Shown here in pieces: positions 33,522 to 46,076 of a stretch of 64,000 nt of DNA. Location of the stretch: NCBI GenBank assembly GCA_031216915.1, contig CM062290.1, positions 258,702,291 through 258,766,290 of the forward strand, given 5' to 3'. The first letter of the stretch is position 1, and each line of letters begins with the position of its first letter. The notes beneath the pieces are model-generated. The model saw nothing but the letters and a program-made list of their open reading frames with translations, was not told the DNA's origin and did not search any database. This DNA comes from Pictodentalium vernedei (Eukaryota; Mollusca; Scaphopoda; Dentaliida; Dentaliidae). The translations under genes and the position numbers were made by a program.

Positions 33522-36217
33522 AACAAGAGGCTCCAGGGGGCGCTCATCTGACATGGTAGCCAAAATATCAACCCAGAGAATTGATTTGAACAAGTTGCAT
33601 CTGCCCCTCCAAAGAAAGGCTTATACCAAATAGCAAAAGGTTCTGACTGGTGGATCTGGAAAAAAAAAAGATTTTTAAAGAATATTCCTATGAACCCAGC
33701 GACTTGGGACTTGGCTTGAACAAACTTGAATCTCACCCCCCTAAGGATGCTGCATCCCAAGTATCAAAAGATTTTGACTACTGGATCTGAAGAAAAATAT
33801 TTTCAAAGAATCTTCCTCATATTGAACTAAGTTATAATTCGGGCCCCCACAGGGAGCCCAAATGTGAACCCAGGGACTTGGCCTGAACAAATTTAAATCT
33901 CACTAAGGATGCTGCATACCAAATATGAAAAGATTCTGATTAGTGGATCAGAAGAAGAAGAATTTTAAAGAATATTCCTCATATTACACTAATCTGAAAA
34001 TTTGGGCTCCCATAGAGAGCCCAAATATGGACCCAGGGATTTGATTTCAACAAACATGTGAATGAATCTTCAAACAATGTTATATGTGAATATGAAAGCC
34101 TCTGGAGCAGAGGTATGGGAGAAGAAGATTCTTTCATGTTTTTCCCATTACTCACAGTGTCAAAAAATGCTGACTCAGCATTTTTTCAAAGTGCTGGAAA
34201 TGTACCCTATGATAAAACCGATTGCAATTGTCTTTTTACCATTCCTTTCTGCTGTTCCTAAGGCAGCTTCACACAAAATAACAATTCTCAGTGCCGTGTA
34301 GTTTTGGAGATAACGGCATTTTAATTTGTTTCTATTTTTAGCTCTCGTGGTTTCCATGGGGTGACAGGAAAAATGTTTCTGCTCAAATTAGGTACTTATG
34401 ACCCAATAAGCCCTGATATCAAATTTGGTTCAAATCGACCTCTCAGTTCGGAAAATAGAAATTTTGGTACAATTTGGGCTCCCATAGGAAGCCCAAATAG
34501 GAACCCGTGGATTTGGCTTCAACAAACTTATATCTCACCTCCCTAAGGATACTGTATACCAAATATCAAGAGATTCTGACTGGTGGATGTGAAGAAGAAG
34601 ATTTTTGAAGAATATTCCTCATATTGAACCAAGTTATAATTCGGGCTCCTATAGGGAGCCCAAATATGAACCCAGGGACTTGGCTTGAACAAACTTGAAT
34701 CTCACCCCCCCCCCCCCCCCCCACCCCCTAAGGATGCTGCATACTAAATATCAAAACATTCCGACTGCTGGATCTGAAGAAGATTTTTAAAGAAAATTCC
34801 CCATTTTGAACTAAGTTATAATTCAGTCTCCCAACATGAGCCTAAATATGAATCTAGGGACTTAGCTTGAACAAACTTGAATCTCCCCCCTAAGGATACT
34901 GCATACCAAATATCAAAAGATTCTGACTGGTGGATCTGAAGAAGAAGATTTTTAAAGAATATTCCTCATACTGCACTAATCTAACATTTGGGCTCCCATA
35001 GAGAGCCCAAATATGGACCCAGGGATATGATTTCAATAAACATATGAAACAATCTTCCAAAGATGTTATATGTGAGATTTGAAAACTTTTGGAGCAGTGG
35101 TTTGGGAGAAGAAGAGTCTTAAATGTTTTCCCCATTACCCACAGTGTTAAAAAATGCTGACTCTGCACTTTTTCAAACCCCCCAAAAAGTACCCTATGAT
35201 AAAACCGATAGCAATTTTTGTTGACCATTCCATTCTGTTGGTCCTAAGGAAGCTTCACACCAAATAAGAATTCTCAGTGATGTGTAGTTTTGGAGATATG
35301 GGCGTTTTAATTTTTTTCTATTTTTAGCTGCTGCGGTTCCCATGGGGTGACGGGAAAATTTTTTTTGCATAAATTAACTACTTATGACCCAATATGCCCT
35401 CATATCAAATTTGGTTAAAATCAGCCTTTCAGTTTGGAAAATAGAAATTTTGGGTGGGGAGAAAATTCTTGCCCCTCCCATAACGACGAGAAATATAGCC
35501 CCTCGAACTTCTCTTGAACAAATCTGAGTCTACACCTCAAACTTAGATGTGAGTCTTCCATGGAAGACGTGTGTCGCCTGGCGTTTCAGACAGAATTCTA
35601 AGTGGAAAAGGGGCATAACTCTGGAAAAAATACAGCGGATCAAAAAATAAAATAGGAAGTGCACAATGCCATGATGTGATAAAGAATCACTGAAAGTTTC
35701 ATCAAAATCCATTCATAGGTTAAAGAGGAGTGGCGGATAAGAGTTTCAGACAGAATTCTAAGTGGAAAAGGGCATAACTCTGGAAAAAATACAGCGGATC
35801 AAAAAATAAAATAGGAGGTGCACAATGCCATGATGTGATAAAGAATCACTGAAAGTTTCATCAAAATCCATTCATAAGTTAAAGAGGAGTGGCGGATAAG
35901 AGAAAGTGTGATGCGGACGACGCAAGACGACAAAAGTACTCCCTATATGTCGCTCCCCACTTCGTGGGGCGGCGACACAAAAAAGAAAGCTGCACAACAA
36001 ATATCAAGTCTCTGCTACTGCTGGTTCATGAGATGAGTTTTTACGATTTACACTTTTTGGGCGTGGCCCTACCAGGGGGGGGGGGGGGGAACCTGATCTG
36101 AACAAAATCAAAATGCGATGTCATAACAATCAATCATCTCAAATTTCACTTAAATCTGTTCAGCTTCAAACAGTGAGTTATCACTATAGCTCGCCTGCCT
36201 GAAAGTCAGGAGAGCTA
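33522..36217 (+). mobile_element. Family A hairpin-capped element (copy 3) with nested family E
   Basis: The 5' end AACAAGAGGCTCCAGGGGGC leads to GCTCATCTGAC. The body has diverged 160-170 bp monomers plus a different tail module (TTCCATTCTGTTGGTCCTAA, GCTCCTGCGGTTCCCATGG-type). The 3' hairpin (36187-36217) pairs TAGCTCGCCTG with CAGGAGAGCTA and is followed by AAAA. The element is interrupted at about 35540-35985 by the family E element; family A text resumes with CAACAAATATCAAGTCTCTG. Confidence 0.78.
35540..35985 (+). mobile_element. Family E hairpin-capped element nested in family A
   Basis: The 5' palindrome GTCTTCCATGGAAGAC (35553-35568) is followed at once by TGTGTCGCC (35570-35578). 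The complement GGCGACACA is at 35971-35979, at the end of the 3' hairpin TGTCGCTCCCCAC-TTC-GTGGGGCGGCGACA (35948-35977). The body holds two 160-bp units starting at 35583 and 35743. They contain CATAACTCTGGAAAAAAT and GAAAGTTTCATCAAAATCC, followed by GCGGACGACGCAAGACGAC. It is the smallest complete example of the shared plan. Confidence 0.85.
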
Positions 36218-36234
36218 AAAAAGAAAGGAAAAGA

Positions 36235-38880
36235 AACAAGAAGCCCCATGGGGCTTGAGGTGCTCACCTGACCATAGTTGTTTTAGAAGGATTTAATTAG
36301 CATCTGTGGCTAATTAACACTACAAAGGAATGAAGTTATTTGATTATTTATAACTCTTTTGTCCATGCCAGATGATTTTTGTCTAGTATTGAGATGCTGC
36401 CACAAAAATAATGCCCAGATTTTTAGAAATATAAAACTAGGGAGACCAAATATCAACCTTAGGACTCTACTTGAACAAACTTGAAGGATGTTGTATACCT
36501 AATATCAAAAGATTCCGACTGGTGATTCTGGAGAAAAAGATTTTGAGAATATTACTAATTTTACACTATGTTAAAATTTGCCACCCTCCCCCACAGGGAA
36601 CACAAATATGAACTCATGGACTTTATTTGCACAAATTGAATCTGAACACAAAGGATGTTGTATACCAAATATTAAAAGATTTGGATTGCATCCCACAAAG
36701 CAGATTTTAAAGATTATCCCTCATATTGGACTGACTTAAAATTCAGGAGCCCAAATGTTAACTCTGAGACTTGATTTGAACAAACTTAGATCTAATCTCC
36801 CTAAGGATACTGAAAACCAAATATCAAAAGATTTTGACTGGTGCGTCTGAAGAAGATTTTTGAAGATTATTCCTCATATTGCACCATGTTAAAATTCAGG
36901 CTCTCTTAGAGAGCCCAATTATTAACCAATGGGCTTGAGCTGAACAAATATAATCCAATCCCTCTAAGGATTCTGTATACCAGATATTACAAGATTCTGA
37001 TCCGTGTTTCTGGAGAAGAGTTTTAAAGATTAGCCGTCATATTGTTGGACTAAGTAAAAATTTGGGCTTCAATAGGGAGCCCAAATATTAACCCAGAGAC
37101 TTCGTTTGTCCTCATATTGGACTAAGTAAAAATTTGGGCTTTACTAGGGAGCCCAAATATTAACCCAGAGACTTTGTTTGAACAAAATGAGATCTAACAT
37201 CTCTAAGAATGCTGCATTCCAAATATCAAAAGATTCTGACTGGTGGATCTGAAGAAGATCTTTAAAGATTATTTACCATATTGCACTAAGTTAAAATTCG
37301 GGCTCCCTATATGAAGTCCAAATATTAACTGAGGGACTTGCTTTGAACAAACTTGAATCTGTAAGGATACTGCGTACTCAATATCAATCAATTCTGAGTA
37401 GTGAATCTGAAAAAGAAGATTTTTAAAGATGATTCCCCATATTGCATTAAGTTAAAATTCAGGCTTCTGCAAAGAACCCAATGAGCAAACTCGAAACTAA
37501 CCCCTGTAAGGATTCTGGAGAAGAAGAGTTTTAAATATTATTCCTCATATTGGACTAAATAATAATATAGGCTCCCATAGAGAGCTCAAATATTAACCCA
37601 GTGACTTAAGATGAACAAATTTGAATCCATTACTCCTGTAAGGATTCTGTATACCATATATTAAAGGATTCTGACAAATGTAACTGGAGAAGAAGAGTTT
37701 TAAAGATTATTTCTCAGATTGGACTAAGTTACGGAGCCCAAATATTAACTCAGGGACTTGGTTTGAACAAAATTAGATCCAACCTCCCAAAGAATGCTGT
37801 ATACCAAATATCAAAAGATTCTGACTGATGGATATGAAGAAGATAAAAATTATGCCCCATATTGCACTAAGTTAAAATTTCTCCCCCATAGTAAGCTGAT
37901 ATATTAACTGAGAGACTTTGAGTTGAATCTGGCCCTCATAACAATGAAGCATACCAAACATTGAAATATTCTGATTGGTGGTTCGTAAAAAGATTTTTAA
38001 AGATTATTCCCCATATTGCCTTACTTTAAAATTCAGGCTCCTGTATTGAGCCCAAATATGAACCAAAGGGGCTCAATTTGAACAAACTTGTGTCTGACCC
38101 TCCCCACCCCCTCCCCCCACCCCACCCCCCAATATCAAAGGATTTTCATTGGTGGTTACTGGAGAACAAATTTTTTTTTAAATTTGCAAATGTAAGACTC
38201 AGCATTTTATCGATGTCCCCTACAAAACACCCTGACACAACCGATGGCAATTTTTTTTTACCATTTCATTCTACTTGTCTTAAGAATGCTTCATACCAAA
38301 TAACAATTCTCTGTTCCATGCGATTTGGGAAATATGGACGTTTAAAAATATTTCTATTTTTAGCTCCTGGAGTTTCCATGGGGATACAGGAAATTTTGTT
38401 TGTGTGAATCAAGTACTTATGACTCAATAATACCACATACCAAATTTGGTTCAAATTGGACCATCGGTTCTGAAAATAGAAATTTGGGGCGGAACCAATA
38501 ACTCTTGCCCCTCACATTACAAAGACAAATATTTTTCCACGAACTTTGTTTGAACAAACTTCATTCTACATCTCAAAAGGAAGCTACATATCAAACATCA
38601 AGTCATTGTATCCCCTGGTTCATGAGAAGAAGATTTTTTAAAACTTTTGGTGCTTTTTCCCTGACTCCCCTCCCTATGGGGCTGGGCAAGCTGATTTGAA
38701 CAAAAACAAAATGCGATGTCATAACAAGCAATCACCACAAATTTAATTGAAATCAGTTGAGAGATTTGGGAGAAGGAGATGCAAACACCATGTTCACAGA
38801 TGCCAGAGGATGGATGTCAGACAACGGATGGTGAGTGATCACTATAGCTCATCCTGACTTTCTGGCAAGTGAGCTAAAAA
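36235..38880 (+). mobile_element. Family A hairpin-capped element (copy 4)
   Basis: The 5' hairpin is the perfect palindrome AAGCCCCATGGGGCTT (36241-36256), after AACAAG. The subterminal motif GCTCACCTGAC is at 36262-36272. About 13 diverged monomers follow, many with GGGCTCC...GGAGCCCAAATATTAAC. The 3' hairpin at 38845-38876 opens TAGCTCATCCTGAC and closes GTGAGCTA, then AAAAA. Confidence 0.8.
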
Positions 38881-39173
38881 GAGAAATATATGTAACAAAC
38901 TAGGCAATCTTGACAATTGCATGTTCGCCAATAAGATGGCAATTATAGCCCTAATGCAGATAATGCATTAAGATGGTTCTTTTCTATCATGTCTGAAATC
39001 TATTCTATGGTTTCTGGTATGTGAAAAAGTTTGTGTTGAATGAAGAGACAGAGAGATGGCAATGCGATTACAGAGCTATGACGTACAGTTGATATTTATG
39101 ATGTGTGAATATAAGTAAACCTTGCTTGGAAATAAGACATGCTGTATGTGTGTAAGCATGATAACAAGCTTCA

Positions 39174-39872
39174 AAAAGAGGCCCCATGGGCCCTGAGGTG
39201 CTCACCTGACCATAGTTATTTAAAGAAGGATTTAATTAGCATCTATAGCTAGTCAACACAACAGAGGAATGAAGTTATTTATTTCCTTATAACTCTCTTG
39301 TCCATGCCAGATGATTTTTTTCTAGTATTGGGATGCTACCACAGAAATAATGCCAAGATTTTCAATAATGCAAAACTAGCAAGTCCAAATAATACCAACT
39401 TAGGGACTAACTTGAACAAACTTGAAGGATGTTGTATATCAAATATCAAAAGATTCTTACTGGTGGATCTGGTTTTGAGAATATTACCAATTTTGCACTA
39501 TGTTAAAATTTGCCCCCCCCCCCTCCCCAATAGGGAACACAAATATCAACCCAGGGACTTTATTTGAACAAATTGAATCTGAATCCTCTAAGGATGCTGC
39601 ATACCAAATATCAAAAGACTCTGATTGTATCTCAAGAAGCAGATTTTAAAGATTATTCCTCATATTGAACGAAGTTAAAATTTGGGCTCCTTACAAATAT
39701 TAACCGAGGGATTTTTTCTGCTTTACTTTAAAATGTCAGAACAAGTAATCATCTCAAATTTAACTAAAATTGGTTCAGAGGTTTAGAAGGAGCAGGCGCA
39801 AATGTCATATTCACAGACGACGGACGGTGTGTGATCACTATTACTCATCCTGTCTTTCAGTCAGATGAGCTA
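39174..39872 (+). mobile_element. Family A element (copy 5, short)
   Basis: The 5' region is AAAGAGGCCCCATGGGCCC with GCTCACCTGAC at 39200-39210. Only about three monomers remain, one with a C run near 39512. The 3' end (about 39842-39872) reads ACTCATCCTGTCTTTCAGTC, then AGATGAGCTAA. Copy 6 begins directly at this point. Confidence 0.75.
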
Positions 39873-41404
39873 ACAAGAGGCCCCAGGGGGCCTGCGGGCG
39901 CTCACCTGACATGGTAGTCTAAATATCAAACCAGGGACTTGACTTGAATAAGCTGCATACGCCCCTCTTAAGAAAAGCATATACCAACTAGATGAAGCGA
40001 TTGTGCCCACACAATACACAGGATTTTCCTTCCATTGTCAGTTCCTACACTTTTACATCCCAAAATTGAGATAAACGCATAAAAAACAGATTTTTTTCGC
40101 AAACAAAATATTTTCAGCCTGAAATTTTTTTTTCTTCTTAAAACGCATAAAAAACCAAAAAACTAATTTCCCGATTTTGGTCCAAAATTTCAGTGTAAAA
40201 AAAAAAAAAAATTTTGTCTTAAAATTGACTGAAAAGCTTAATATTAAAAAAAAAAAAATTTCCGGATTTTGGTCCACCTGGACCTCAAATTTTCAGTGTA
40301 AAAAAAATTTTTTTTTTTTCTTTTAAAATTGACCGAAACGCATAAAAAACAAAAAAAAATTCCGGATTTTGGTACAAAATTTCTAAGTCCGGAACAGGGC
40401 CCCAAATTTTTAGCCTAAATATGAACCCAGGGACTTGGCTTGAACGAACTTGAATCTCATAACTCTAAGGATGCTGGATACCAAATATCAAAAGATTCTT
40501 ATTGATAGATCTGAAGAAGAAGATTTTTAAAGAATATTCCTCATACTGCACTAATTTAAACATTTGGGCTCCCATAGAGAGCCCAAATATGGACCCAGGG
40601 AATTGATTTCAATAAACGTGTGAAACAATCTTGCAAAGATGTTATATGTGAAATTTGAAAGCTTTTGGAGCATTGGTTTGGGAGAAAAGTAGTCTTACAT
40701 GTTTTTCCCATTACCCACAGTGTTAAAAAATGCTGACTCAGCACTTTTTCAAAGTCCCCAAAAAGTACCTCATGATAAAACCGATAGCAATTTTTTTTTA
40801 CCATTCCATTCTGTTGGTCCTAAGGAACCAAATAAGAATTCTCAGTGCCGTGTAGTTTTGGAGATATGGGTGTTTTAATTTTTTTCTATTTTTCTATTTT
40901 TAGCTCCTGCGGTTCCCATGGGGCGACGGGAAAAAAAAATTGGGGCATAAATTAAGTACTTATGACCCAATAAGCCCTCATATCAAATTTGGTTCAAATC
41001 TGCCTCTCAGTTTGGAAAATAGAAATTTTGGGAGTGGCAAAAATTCTTTCCCCTTCCATAACAAAGGCCAATAATGCCCAACAAACTTCTCTTGAACAAA
41101 CTTGATTCTAAACCTCAAAAGGACTCTGTATACCACATATCAAGTCTCTGCTACAGGTGGTTCATTAGAAGAAGATTTTCAAAAAATTTGGCCATTTTTT
41201 CCCCACACCTCTACTCAATATGAGCCGAAACCTAATTTTCATAAAAATCAAAATGCTCCTATATAAACACTACTTACATGAAATTTAATTAAAATGTGGC
41301 CAGTGGTTTAGGAGAAAGAGGCTCAAACACCACCTTCATGCAGGACGACGGACGAAGAGTGATAAGAAAAGCTTACCCTGACTTTCAGTCAGGTGAGCTA
41401 AAAA
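39872..41404 (+). mobile_element. Family A element (copy 6)
   Basis: The 5' AACAAGAGGCCCCAGGGGGCC hairpin (39872-39892) is followed by GCTCACCTGAC (39900-39910). This is exactly complemented by GTCAGGTGAGC (41388-41398) in the 3' hairpin AGCTTACCCTGAC-TTTCA-GTCAGGTGAGCT. Only a few monomers are present. A poly-A/poly-T-rich insertion lies at about 40000-40395, and the later part matches the copy 3 tail module. Confidence 0.82.
40040..40395. repeat. A/T-homopolymer-rich tandem repeat
   Basis: Three degenerate units of about 85-100 bp share CGGATTTTGGTCCA, AATTTCAGTGTAAAAA and AAAATTGACTGAAA. They have long A and T runs of unequal length. The unit is placed inside copy 6 and does not resemble family A monomers. 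Confidence 0.65.
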
Positions 41405-43110
41405 TGAAGCACTGCAGCCACATAATAACAAATCACTTTCTGGCCATATCATGGCCGCAACATAAGTATGAAGTCCATTTTAACCAATCACTTATACCTA
41501 TGCTGCCACTGAAGGACTTGAACACCAGGTGTTGACTACCAGGTCCTATTTTACCAGAGAAACAGACTTTGTTTACTGCAGTAAACAAGCACTGCTCCAC
41601 TTTTTGATGTTTACATGTGGAAATCCATTACCTTATATATGGGGTCATACCAACCATGGTTCAGTCTGGTGTGAGAAAACTGTGGTGAGGAAACAATTTG
41701 CCAAATCCTTGACTCCAGACCTTTTGGAAGGCTTGTATCTAACATCAACATTTTATCTGTTTTACTTTTAATATTTGGTGTGAATACTCATTTGGCTATT
41801 TATATTGCAAAAATAGGACACATTTTATGTGGTACTAGAGAGAATGGATGAAATATCATTCAAAAAACAATGTTCTGATATCCTTTAAAACTTACCCAGA
41901 CCCCAAATATTTGAGAAAAAATGTTTTAATCATAATTTATTTTTTGTCAAAAGTTTCTGGCTCCCTGGGCTCATTCCCCTCTTCCAAATGGTAAGATGCC
42001 ACTGCCGTAATGCAGCTAGGAATTTTACCAATTCAATCTTGTTTGACAGAGCTCACAGAAAATTTTTATACTTTATGGTTTGGTATTTTAACATCAGCGT
42101 TCAGTGATTGTGCGTGTTTGCTCTCAAGTGCCAGCATTCGCAGGAATTACAATTTGCAGCGAACTATCAATTGCTGACCTGGAAAAACTACGATTATCCG
42201 ACGATTTTTTTAAACTTCCACGGTAAATTCCACGATAACTGATGACAAATTAACAACATATTAACCATTCTGCATTGCATTAGTAATTCTTAGAAAGCAG
42301 TTTACATCAACAATGTCAGTTTCAGAAGCCGAGTCTGTAAACACAGGTCAAGGAGGGTTCATAACAGCAGACATTGACACAAGTCTGACATGTTTTCGAC
42401 ATAAATAGAAAGTCACTCTGAAACAATTCTCCAGTGTTCTTTGATCTTCCCTGTGTCCATTGTTGAAATTACCCAGGTTTCACCGATTCAGGCATTTAGT
42501 CTGATAGTGTCACTTTTCCATATTTGTATCATTAAACTGATTTGCACTTTAATTCAGTGCTTTATATTATTATTTCATAATTGACAAAAGGTTGTAATTG
42601 CATCTCCTTTTTTATGCACTTCATGGCATTTTCCCAAATCGACGCTCCACCAAAGAAACTGCGTGCCTTGGGTCATCTTGGGTGCGCGAGTATAGCGTGC
42701 CTGGATTTTTTTAAAATGAAGGTCTGGGTTAATATTTTAAATTTTTAAATGACACTATGAAGAATGTAATCGAGTATGCACTGAAATTATAGTCAACCTT
42801 TTTATAAAAAATGTTGAAATGAGATTGAAATTTTTTTAAAACCTTTGGTGTTAAAGAGAGAAAATGTTCAAATTTTAAAAGAAGACTGAAAACTCAATGC
42901 ATTGAAATATATAAGACGAGGCCTGCCCCCATCCCACCTTCACACACCCCTACTCACATATAACATAATTAAACTGCCTTTTATGACAGGAATTTTCTGC
43001 ATTCTGCAATAAGCTTTGATAACAGGATTCTTCCGAACCCCACCAGAAACATATACTCATTCAGCCTGATGGAACCAAATGGACATGGCAGATACATCTA
43101 CTGTAAGCTG
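41405..43110. other. No gene seen; SINE-like fragment at the start
   Basis: 41420-41620 has ATATCATGGCCGCAACATAA and GGTCCTATTTTACCAG, then GTTTACTGCAGTAAAC, related to 29940-30140. At 41990-42110 one arm of the CTTGTTTGACAGAGCTC MITE survives. From 42110 to 43110 I recognise nothing. Confidence 0.4.
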
Positions 43111-43116
43111 TGATAT

Positions 43117-43167
<51 letters not shown>

Positions 43168-43400
43168 TTTGGGTTTAATGACACTTCTGACAGCCAGGGT
43201 CACCTTGTGTAGAATAGTTTTAGAGGTGGAGGAAGCTGGAGTAACCGGAGAGAACTACCTAGCAATGACGAGCAACAAGACTCCCCAATGTACTGTGCAC
43301 AAGCAGGGTTAGGTTAGAATTGGGTGAAGACAAGTGCACCATAAACGTGCAGTATGCCTTAGTACACAGTGCCATCGTATCCCCAAGGAAGCTGTGATAT
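43111..43400 (-). mobile_element. SINE (copy 3), truncated, with expanded TTTA microsatellite
   Basis: About 14-15 TTTA units (43114-43170) form the tail, then GGGTTTAATGACACTTCTGA and CCGGAGAGAACTACC. The tRNA-like head is missing: similarity to copy 4 stops after CCTTAGTACACAGTGCCA. An open frame of IYLF repeats comes from the microsatellite. Confidence 0.75.
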
Positions 43401-43625
43401 TGTGGAGACTCTTGCATAAAGATCAACTTATGAACCTGTACCATGCTCTTGTATTCAAAAATATAATCTTTCAACAGAGATATGTCACAATGGGCAATTA
43501 TTCCTACGAGTTAAAACATGGGATGACTGATTTATTATATTTATTTACAGGGTGCTGGAAGCCTTTATTTGGGCTTCATTCTTAAGTGCAGGTACCACAA
43601 AGCATTTCATATTCCATGAATGTGA

Positions 43626-43982
43626 TTTATTTATTTATTGGGGTTTAATGACACTTTTGACAGCAAGGGTCAACTCATGTCAGACAATTTAATGGGTGGA
43701 GGATGCCGGAGTACCCGGAGAGAACCACGGAGGAAAGGCGAGCAATTGTCAGGCTCCCCAACATACTAACTCCACACAAGCAGGGTTAGCAATGGCTGAA
43801 GACAAGTATGCCATAGACGTCCAGTATCCCTTAGTACACAATGCCACCATGCCCTCATGTGGGGAATGGGGGATGAAGTGTCTTGCCCAAAGACACAAGG
43901 CGGTTGCCTCAGGTAGGATTCAAACCAAGGACCTCTCGGCTTGCAGCCTACACCTCTACCTACTGAGCAACCATGCCCCCTA
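43626..43982 (-). mobile_element. tRNA-derived SINE (copy 4, complete)
   Basis: The tail is TTATTTATTGGGGTTTAATG. The middle has GTACCCGGAGAGAACCAC, and GAAGTGTCTTGCCCAAAGAC follows. The head carries GGATTCAAACC (43916-43926), the complement of a box B-like GGTTTGAATCC, and CCTACTGAGCAACCATGCCC for box A. About 355 bp. Confidence 0.85.
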
Positions 43983-43984
43983 TC

Positions 43985-44817
43985 TCAATGTATTGACCTT
44001 GTCACAATTTATGGGAAAGAGTGCCTATTGGCATTCTCCCAAAAATTATAATAAGGCAAAGACATGTTAACAAATTTTGGCGACCAAGTAAAATTTAGCA
44101 CTCTATTAGTTAAATCATTGATCGCATTATTGTCGGTCCAATTAATTGAGTAAATGTGGCAAAATTATGTTTAATTACTCTAATTACACCAAATACCTGG
44201 ATTTTCCATAATGATATGAAGCAGCTAAAAAAATCCAGTTCTTTACATTAATCTCATATGAACCACGACATCACCTTCATGTTAGATACCGGTGCAACCC
44301 ACACGAAACATGCAAATTGGATGTGATAAGGAATAAAATGCTTAGTGTAGACTCTCCAAAATTTTACATATTTGGAGATTTTAAAAGACTTGGCCTGTGA
44401 CAAACCATAAAGTGTATAAAATTATGGAAGCATTATTGATCCCTTCACTTGTAACATATCAATATTAGTGAAATCAGCTGGTTTTTCATTATTTAGATAT
44501 AGGCTTTGATGGTTAATCTATTCAGATTTTAATCTGATAAGTGTTTATAATTAAACAGTAATGATAACCAATAAAACTGGGTCAACATTGATGTAATTAA
44601 CTGAATTACAGTATTGTTATTGTTTACAGTACCAAGTACAATCCTCATTTCCTTCCTGATTTAGAAATAGTTGTACAATTAGACTTCATTGCAGACTCCA
44701 CATACAGTTATATCTAAAACAAGTTTTGTATAAAATTAAGGGTTAAATCTTGGGAGAGTAGAGAAATGTCATCCAGGCAGAATACCCCAGACAATACACC
44801 AATCCCTCTCCCCACCC
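43985..44817. other. Hairpin relic, then no feature seen
   Basis: 44010-44045 has AGAGTGCC.ATTGGCATTCTC, a decayed relative of the hairpin at 3980-4003. The remainder is AT-rich and non-coding as far as I can tell. Confidence 0.4.
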
Positions 44818-45103
44818 TGACAAAATATCTCTGGACATAAAATCTCTTGGACAAAATGCCCCCATCATATATCTGATCTGTTTATCAACTGGATGAGTGC
44901 CCAATTATTTTTCAAAGATGACTTGTAACATAAGTATTTACCAGCAAGGGAAGCTACTCCTGACAAAATATCTCTGGACATAAAATCTCTTGGACAAAAT
45001 GCCCCCATCATATATTTGATCTGTTTATCAACTGGATGAGAGCCCAATTATTTTTCAAAGATGATTTGTAACATAAGTATTTACCAGCAAGGGAAGCTAC
45101 TAG
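44818..45103. repeat. Two-copy tandem duplication, 143 bp
   Basis: TGACAAAATATCTCTGGACA starts at 44818 and 44961. The two units are nearly identical through CAAGGGAAGCTACT. Confidence 0.85.
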
Positions 45104-45468
45104 GAAAGCGCCTTCATTCTGTAAGATTTTGCCCATAAGTAATTGTTTTGTTATATAGAGAGTAATCACTTGACTGGACTGGTTACGTGAAATAATTCAT
45201 GAGAGGTGACAATATAGACCCTCGCCTCAAATGAATTATTTCACATAACCAGTCCAGTCAAGCGATTACTCTGTTTATTACTTTCCATTATTAACGATAA
45301 TTATATTATTTAACCCTTTACGTAACAGCCAAAACCAGCCTGCTCTATTTTCAAAAATCGCAAATTGTTTTGTCTCTACAACATAGGTTATGACCCCTCA
45401 CTGGAATGAGCTCATTGAGCTCGTTCCAATGAGAGGTCATAACCTATGTTTTTGAAACAAAAAATGAA

Positions 45469-46045
45469 AGTGTCAATGACACTGTTGCTACACTTGACAA
45501 ACTTGAACTTGGTAAGTTATAAATGAAATGGCAAAGTTGAAGATCATTGGTACCAATGTTATTTGATGAAATTTCAACATAACATCATTGTGTGTGCACA
45601 ACGTCAGAGTAATCCATGCATATTTAAATGTAAACTGTAAGACTGGCTAAAGAAAGAATGTTGATACACAGATGGAGTATGTTCAGAGGTTATTGTAAAT
45701 GGCAACTTTTTTTACAGAAATGAATGCTAATCAATAGCTCTTATCTAGAGTTCTTGACTAATGAGCACACCAAGTTCAAAAACAATCCTATGATAAATGT
45801 GGCCTGTAGGCCATGTCAAAGAATGTTGATGCACAAATGCAATAAATTCAAAGATTGTTGATAACAGCAACAGTTTTTGATGGAAATGAAAAGAAAATCA
45901 ACAGCTCCTATCTTTGTCACTCTGCATAAGCATACAAAGTTTCAAAACAACCTGATTATGAAAGTGCCCTCTGAGGCAAGCCAAAGGAAGATGTTAATGC
46001 ACAAACGCACTAAGTAGAAGGTCATTGCATTGTGGCAATGTTGTT

Positions 46046-46076
<31 letters not shown>

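Noticed and set aside
43114-43312. Open frame with IYLF repeats suggesting a membrane peptide
   Set aside because: It is translation of the TTTA microsatellite at a SINE tail.
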